Origin: Streptomyces sp. CMB-StM0423
GTDB taxonomy: Bacteria > Actinomycetota > Actinomycetes > Streptomycetales > Streptomycetaceae
Length of the DNA: 64,000 nucleotides
Reading direction: 5' to 3'
NCBI RefSeq assembly: GCF_002847285.1
Contig: NZ_CP025407.1
Coordinates: 4,186,501 to 4,250,500, forward strand
Under the pieces are notes generated by a model, which saw only the letters and a list, made by a program, of their open reading frames with translations, made no database searches and was not told where the DNA came from. The translations under genes and the position numbers were made by a program. Below, in pieces: positions 60,221 through 64,000 of this stretch; within the stretch, counting starts at the first letter, position 1, and each line of letters opens with the position of its first letter.

Positions 60221-60738
60221 GGGCGGGCGGTGAGTTCGTTGCGTACGGCCTGGAGCAGGCCCTCGGCGGCGGTCTCGATCAGGTCCAGAGCCTCTTCGAA
60301 GCCGCGGGTGCCGCCGTAGTACGGGTCCTCGACATCGGTCAGGTCGAGGTCGGGCGCGAAGGAGAGCAGCAGCCGCACCTTCTCGGCGTCGACGGGCGTC
60401 GGTGCGATCTTCAGCAGCCTGCGGACGTGCCCGCCGTCCAGGCCGAGGACGAGGTCGCGTTCGGCGAACCAGTCGGGCGTGAACTGCCGGGCGGTGTGCG
60501 CCAGCTCGTAGCCGTGCCCGGTGAGCACGGCGGCGGCGCGCGGGTCGGCGGCTTCGCCGACGTGCCAGCCGTCGGTGCCGGCGCTGTCCACCTCGATCTC
60601 GCCGTCGAGCCCCGCCTCCGCGACACGGGCGCGGAAGACGGCCTCGGCCATCGGCGAGCGGCAGATGTTGCCGGTGCAGACGAAGCAGACGCGGAAAGGC
60701 GCGGGGAGGGGGCGTTCGCTCGTTCGCATGCGGTCCAT
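60217..60738 (-). CDS. Low-molecular-weight protein-tyrosine phosphatase
   Basis: 173 residues. The P-loop VCTGNICRSP has nucleophile Cys21 and Arg27, and the general-acid Asp is in VEDPYYGG. Dephosphorylates protein tyrosine or arginine residues. Coupled to the fructosamine-kinase and PLP-enzyme genes by 4-bp overlaps. GAGGCAGG precedes ATG 60738; a second ATG lies three codons in. Confidence 0.9.
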   Translation of the reverse strand: MDRMRTSERPLPAPFRVCFVCTGNICRSPMAEAVFRARVAEAGLDGEIEVDSAGTDGWHVGEAADPRAAAVLTGHGYELAHTARQFTPDWFAERDLVLGLDGGHVRRLLKIAPTPVDAEKVRLLLSFAPDLDLTDVEDPYYGGTRGFEEALDLIETAAEGLLQAVRNELTARP

Positions 60739-60854
60739 CCTGCCTCAGCCGGGGCGCGGGCGCCCGGTGCCGGTGGCCGGTTCCCGCGCTGGTTCCGCGG
60801 TGCTTCCCGGCCCCGGAGTCCGCCGCTCCGGGCCCGTACCGGCGCGCGCTGCCG

Positions 60855-61229
60855 TCAGTCCCGGTCGAGGGCCATGCTCGTCGCCCAGGACACGATGCTG
60901 ATCACCAGTCCGCCGAGCACCGCCGTCCAGAATCCGTCCACATGGAAGCTCAAGTCCGCTTTGTCGGCAATCCAGGAGGTGAGCATCAGCATCAGCGCGT
61001 TGATCACGAGCGTGAAGAGCCCGAGGGTCAGCACCAGCAGCGGCAGCGACAGCAGTTGCACGAGGGGCTTGACGATGAAGTTCACGACGCCGAAGATCAA
61101 CGCGACCAGCAGCAGTGAGACGGCCTTGTCGGCGTTGTCGTGACCGGTCAGTCCTATGTCGGGGATCAGCCAGACCGCGACCGCGAGGGCGGCCGCGTTG
61201 GCGAGGGTTTTGATCAGGAAAGTCTTCAT
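60855..61229 (-). CDS. PF04020-type small membrane protein (phage-holin-like family)
   Basis: 124 residues with four hydrophobic segments (ANAAALAVAVWLIP, VSLLLVALIFGVVNFIVKPL, LLVLTLGLFTLVINALMLML, FWTAVLGGLVISIVS). NFIVKPLVQLLSLPL is the family hallmark. Despite the family name, host genomes carry it widely; role unknown. ATG 61229 lacks a clear binding site. Not part of a prophage here. Confidence 0.85.
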   Translation of the reverse strand: MKTFLIKTLANAAALAVAVWLIPDIGLTGHDNADKAVSLLLVALIFGVVNFIVKPLVQLLSLPLLVLTLGLFTLVINALMLMLTSWIADKADLSFHVDGFWTAVLGGLVISIVSWATSMALDRD

Positions 61230-61285
61230 GGGTTGATCGTTCCAGAGGTAGTCGGGAGCACCATGGACGCGGAGGATGGAGCACG

Positions 61286-61603
61286 ATGAAGGCATTCCGG
61301 CTGGACGACCTCGAGGCGGAGCGCCGTGCGAACGACGGAGCGTACCTGCAGTTCGTCCGCGAGCGGAACATGTCGGTGGGCCTCTACGCGCTGGACGCCG
61401 GAGCGCCCGATCCGCAGCAGCCCCATCGCCAGGACGAGGTCTACGTGATCATGAGCGGTCGCGGCTCCGTCACCGTCGGCGACGAGACCCTGCAGGTCGG
61501 CAGGGGCTGCGTCGTCTACGTACCGGCGGGCGTACCGCATCGTTTCCACCACATCACCGAGGATCTCCGGGTTCTGGTGGTCTTCTCTCCACCCGAGGCG
61601 TGA
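61286..61603 (+). CDS. Cupin domain protein
   Basis: 105 residues, single cupin: HRQDEVYVIMSGRGSVTVG and PAGVPHRFHHI hold the metal-binding His/Glu set. May be a small isomerase, dioxygenase or ligand-binding protein. GGAGGATGGAG precedes the ATG. Divergent from the PF04020-type gene. Confidence 0.87.
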   Translation: MKAFRLDDLEAERRANDGAYLQFVRERNMSVGLYALDAGAPDPQQPHRQDEVYVIMSGRGSVTVGDETLQVGRGCVVYVPAGVPHRFHHITEDLRVLVVFSPPEA

Positions 61604-61734
61604 ATCAGTCCCTCAGGGTCGCCTCGGGGTTCGTTCCGGGGTGGACCGGGGCAGGGGGCACTCCCATCCGCCCGCCCGGCGTCCTAGCATCGAATGCACC
61701 GGGACAACCCCGGCGTACCGGAGGAGGAATGACC

Positions 61735-61953
61735 GTGTCCGTGAAAGAGATCACCGCGGGACTGCCGTGGTGGGTGACGTGGGTGCTGATCCCGGCGATC
61801 GTGCTGGTGGTCTTCGGCAGCCTGATCATGGCGCTGGTCGGCTTCATCATCGGCCTGCTCTTCAAGGTGCTGCTGGCCGCGGCGCTGATCGCGGGTGCGA
61901 TCTTCCTGGTGCGGAAGTTCATGACCGCGTCGTCGTCGAAGAACGACTGGTAG
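61735..61953 (+). CDS. Small membrane protein (DUF5326-like)
   Basis: 72 residues with two hydrophobic segments (LPWWVTWVLIPAIVLVVFGS, ALVGFIIGLLFKVLLAAALI) and a SSSKNDW end. GGAGGAGG at 61720-61728 nearly touches ATG 61729; GTG 61735 has the right spacing and is preferred. Conserved in streptomycetes; function unknown. Confidence 0.72.
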   Translation: MSVKEITAGLPWWVTWVLIPAIVLVVFGSLIMALVGFIIGLLFKVLLAAALIAGAIFLVRKFMTASSSKNDW

Positions 61954-61978
61954 CCGACAGGGTCCCTCGTCTCCGGCG

Positions 61979-63517
61979 CTACCTCCGGCGCCGCCGTCCG
62001 CCGCCGCCCCGGCGGCGGGAGCGGCCCTCGGGAGGAGCCGCGGCAGCGCCGGAGCCCGTGCCCGCCCAGCCTCCGGGCCCCGCGGGGGCGCCCGGCCCCA
62101 GTCCCGGTCCTATGCCGGCTCCCGGCTGCGGTCCCGTGCCGGCTCCCGGATTCGGCCCTGATCCCGGCCCCGGCCCCGGTCCAGCTCCAGGGCCCGGCAC
62201 CGTACGAGGAACCGGTCCCGTACCGGCACCCGGTCCCGTACCCCCGACCGGTTCGGCACCCGGCACTGGTGCAGGACCCGCCCCGTGGCGGCGGTCGGCC
62301 GAGACGACGAGCGCCGCGAGCCCCGTCGTCAGCGGCACCGACGCGACCAGCCCGATGCTGCCCACGAGGGTCCGTACGATCTCCTCGGCGACGAACTCGC
62401 TCGTCGCCACCGTGCCGACACCCTGGTCGGCGATCGTGAAGAGCAGCAGCAGCGGCAGCGCCGCCCCCGCGTACGCGAGGACCAGCGTGTTCACCACCGA
62501 CGCGATGTGATCGCGCCCGATCCGCATTGCGGACGCGTACAGCTTCCGCCACGGCGCCGACGGATCGGCCTGCCGCAGCTCCCACACCGCGGACGCCTGC
62601 GTCACCGTCACGTCGTCGAGCACCCCGAGCGAGCCGATCAGCACCCCCGCGAGCAGCAGCCCGCTCATGTCGATGTCCGGGTACTGGGTGTGGATGAGCC
62701 CCGTGAAGTCGTCGGTGTTCCCGGTCAGTTTCGACCAGCCGATGAACAGCGAACCGAGCAGCCCGATCAGCAGCAGCGACGCGAGCGTGCCGAGGGCGGC
62801 CACCGACGTACGCACGTTGAAGCCGTGACACAGATAGAGCGCGATCAGCATGATGGCGCTGCCCCCGACGACCGCCACCACCAGCGGGTTCGACCCGTCG
62901 AGGATCGCCGGCAGGATGAACAGGATCAGGATCGCGAAACTCACCGCCAGCGCCGCGAGCGCCGCCAGCCCGCGCAGCCGCCCGACGACGACCACCGCGA
63001 CCGCGAACACCAGCGCCAGCGCCGTCATCGGCACGGTGCGTACCACGTCGGACACGGCGTACTGCAGCTCACGCGGCGCCTTCGGCGAGTAGGAGACGAC
63101 GAGTTCCTGCCCCACCTCGTACCGCCGGGACGCGTCGGGCGCGACGATCTCCGTGAAGGTCCGCCCGGCGTGCTTGCCCGACGTCACCTCGATCGTCGTC
63201 TGCTCGCACATCGCGTCCTGGTCGGGCCGCGGCTCGTCGGTGTCGCCACCGCCGCCCGGCGGCCCCTGCTCCTGGATCTGCGCGCCCACGTCCGCGCACT
63301 TCACCTCCTCGACCTTCGTGACCTTCGCCTGCTGCCGCTCCTGGTCGAAGCCGATGCCGCTGCGCTCGCCCGCCGGTTCACTCCCCGGCCACAGCGCGAT
63401 CAGCCCGGCGAGCACCGCCAGCGCGAACGGGACGAGCACCGCGGCGATCACCCTGCGCAGCCGGTGCGAGGCGGGCGGGGCGGGGGCGCCGTGGTGGTGG
63501 CTGTGCGAATGTGTCAC
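61979..63517 (-). CDS. YibE/F family membrane protein
   Basis: 512 residues. N-terminal His cluster (HSHSHHHG), one membrane segment, an extracellular domain to about 150, then seven or so membrane segments with LIGSLGVLDDVTVTQASAVW, the YibE/F hallmark. The last 95 residues are a Gly/Pro repeat (GPGAGTGPVPRTVPGPGAG) and a basic end. Possibly a transporter; substrate unknown. GTG start without binding site. Confidence 0.85.
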   Translation of the reverse strand: MTHSHSHHHGAPAPPASHRLRRVIAAVLVPFALAVLAGLIALWPGSEPAGERSGIGFDQERQQAKVTKVEEVKCADVGAQIQEQGPPGGGGDTDEPRPDQDAMCEQTTIEVTSGKHAGRTFTEIVAPDASRRYEVGQELVVSYSPKAPRELQYAVSDVVRTVPMTALALVFAVAVVVVGRLRGLAALAALAVSFAILILFILPAILDGSNPLVVAVVGGSAIMLIALYLCHGFNVRTSVAALGTLASLLLIGLLGSLFIGWSKLTGNTDDFTGLIHTQYPDIDMSGLLLAGVLIGSLGVLDDVTVTQASAVWELRQADPSAPWRKLYASAMRIGRDHIASVVNTLVLAYAGAALPLLLLFTIADQGVGTVATSEFVAEEIVRTLVGSIGLVASVPLTTGLAALVVSADRRHGAGPAPVPGAEPVGGTGPGAGTGPVPRTVPGPGAGPGPGPGSGPNPGAGTGPQPGAGIGPGLGPGAPAGPGGWAGTGSGAAAAPPEGRSRRRGGGGRRRRR

Positions 63518-63603
63518 GGCCAGATCATCGCAGGAGTGCTCCTGCGCCCTCTTTCGTACCGGTGCGTGCAGCGGTTAGCGTGGTCGGCGAACTGCACACC
63601 GCG

Positions 63604-63707
63604 GGAGCTCGGAGCACCGGGCTGAGAGGGCGCTGACGGATCCGGATCCGGACCGAGGCTGCGCCGACCGCCGAACCTGTTACCGGGTAATGCCGGCGTA
63701 GGGAGTG
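63604..63707 (+). ncRNA. TPP riboswitch (thi-box)
   Basis: Conserved blocks GGGCTGAGAGGG (about 63619-63630) and GAACCTG then GGGTAATGCCGGCGTAGGGA (about 63673-63703) match the TPP riboswitch pyrimidine and pyrophosphate arms. Between them lies a variable arm with GGATCCGGATCC. It ends about 10 bases before the thiC start and likely controls translation or early termination in response to thiamine pyrophosphate. Confidence 0.93.
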
Positions 63708-63714
63708 GGTCTCC

Positions 63715-64000
63715 ATGACCGTTTCGGATGCACGTACGCCCGCCACCGGGGACTCCGCGGAATCTGCGAAGTCTGCGGCGTCCGCGGAGTCTGCCGCGAT
63801 CGGCTGGCACAAGGACCACCTGGAGCACCCCGCGCGGCCCGACATCAGGGTCCCGGTGCGGCGCGTGCACCTCACGAACGGCGACGACGTGACGCTGTAC
63901 GACACGTCCGGGCCGTACACCGACCCGACCACCGACACCGACGTACGCCGCGGGCTCACCCCGCTGCGCGACAACTGGATCATCGCCCGCGGCGACACCG
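63715..64000 (+). CDS. thiC: Phosphomethylpyrimidine synthase ThiC, N-terminal part (3' end outside window)
   Basis: The first 95 codons are visible. After an Ala/Ser-rich lead (SAESAKSAASAESAA), IRVPVRRVHLTNGDDVTLYD and TSGPYTDP match the start of ThiC. The enzyme is a radical-SAM protein that makes the thiamine pyrimidine from aminoimidazole ribotide. ATG follows the riboswitch, with GGGAG inside its 3' arm, so ligand binding could hide the ribosome binding site. Confidence 0.93.
   Translation, partial: MTVSDARTPATGDSAESAKSAASAESAAIGWHKDHLEHPARPDIRVPVRRVHLTNGDDVTLYDTSGPYTDPTTDTDVRRGLTPLRDNWIIARGDT

Noticed and set aside
60855..61229. Holin-like gene as sign of a prophage
   Set aside because: PF04020 proteins are common host genes; no integrase, structural or lysis genes are nearby.

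Overview
The window is typical Streptomyces-like chromosome: very high G+C, strong GC bias at third codon positions, GTG starts, purine-rich ribosome binding sites and many 4-base ATGA/GTGA gene overlaps. Its gene order resembles, from general knowledge, the origin-proximal core of Streptomyces (CCA-adding enzyme, inositol-phosphate synthase, FemX, rpsF-ssb-rpsR-rplI, dnaB, later the cyd operon and thiC). Two perfect parS sites near the left edge fit a position close to oriC. oriC itself, rRNA, tRNA, prophage, insertion sequences and CRISPR were not seen.

Layout. 0-11.5 kb: end of the CCA tRNA nucleotidyltransferase gene, an MFS transporter carrying two parS sites in its 3' coding end, padR-ino1 with a palindromic operator upstream, a class A penicillin-binding protein, a GT87-like glycosyltransferase, and an alanine-racemase-like protein next to the lipid II glycyltransferase FemX. 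11.6-18.6 kb: small membrane protein, rpsF-ssb-rpsR-rplI with an S6:S18-type leader, a MATE transporter, a cluster of DnaA-box-like sequences, and dnaB interrupted in its P-loop by a 335-residue intein with class 3 hallmarks and LAGLIDADG motifs. 18.6-22.4 kb: accessory-looking DNA with a RibD/DHFR-like reductase, small broken or overlapping frames, peptide deformylase and a divergent winged-helix regulator sharing a repeated operator. 22.4-34.9 kb: a four-gene ABC-2 type ABC operon, an M24 peptidase-like gene overlapping an EphD-like hydrolase-SDR fusion, a MerR regulator, a CobW-type GTPase and secreted proteins. 35-41.5 kb: an M15-like secreted protein, a luciferase-like oxidoreductase, a LysR/serine-hydrolase pair, a MecA_N-type PBP and a HAD phosphatase. 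41.5-51.7 kb: hisC, cydA, cydB, fused cydDC and a two-GAF histidine kinase, read leftward, with a near-consensus Rex operator upstream of cydA. 52-64 kb: LacI regulator, metallophosphoesterase, membrane protein, HAD and NUDIX enzymes, a histidine-rich surface protein, an overlapping set of low-molecular-weight phosphatase, fructosamine-kinase-like and Cys/Met-type PLP enzyme genes, small membrane proteins, a YibE/F protein, and a TPP riboswitch with the start of thiC.

The most unusual structure is a tandem array of imperfect palindromes (core like GAGCGGTGCTC) with a 19-bp period. It occurs at three places within 9 kb: after the HAD gene and up against the kinase stop codon (about 41457-41678), in frame inside the CydC half of cydDC (44081-44148), and between hisC and cydA (about 50162-50466). 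I recognise no described family that it belongs to. Much of the rest is envelope growth (PBPs, FemX, racemase-like protein), translation and replication (rpsF cluster, dnaB, def) and respiration (Rex-site/cyd/kinase).
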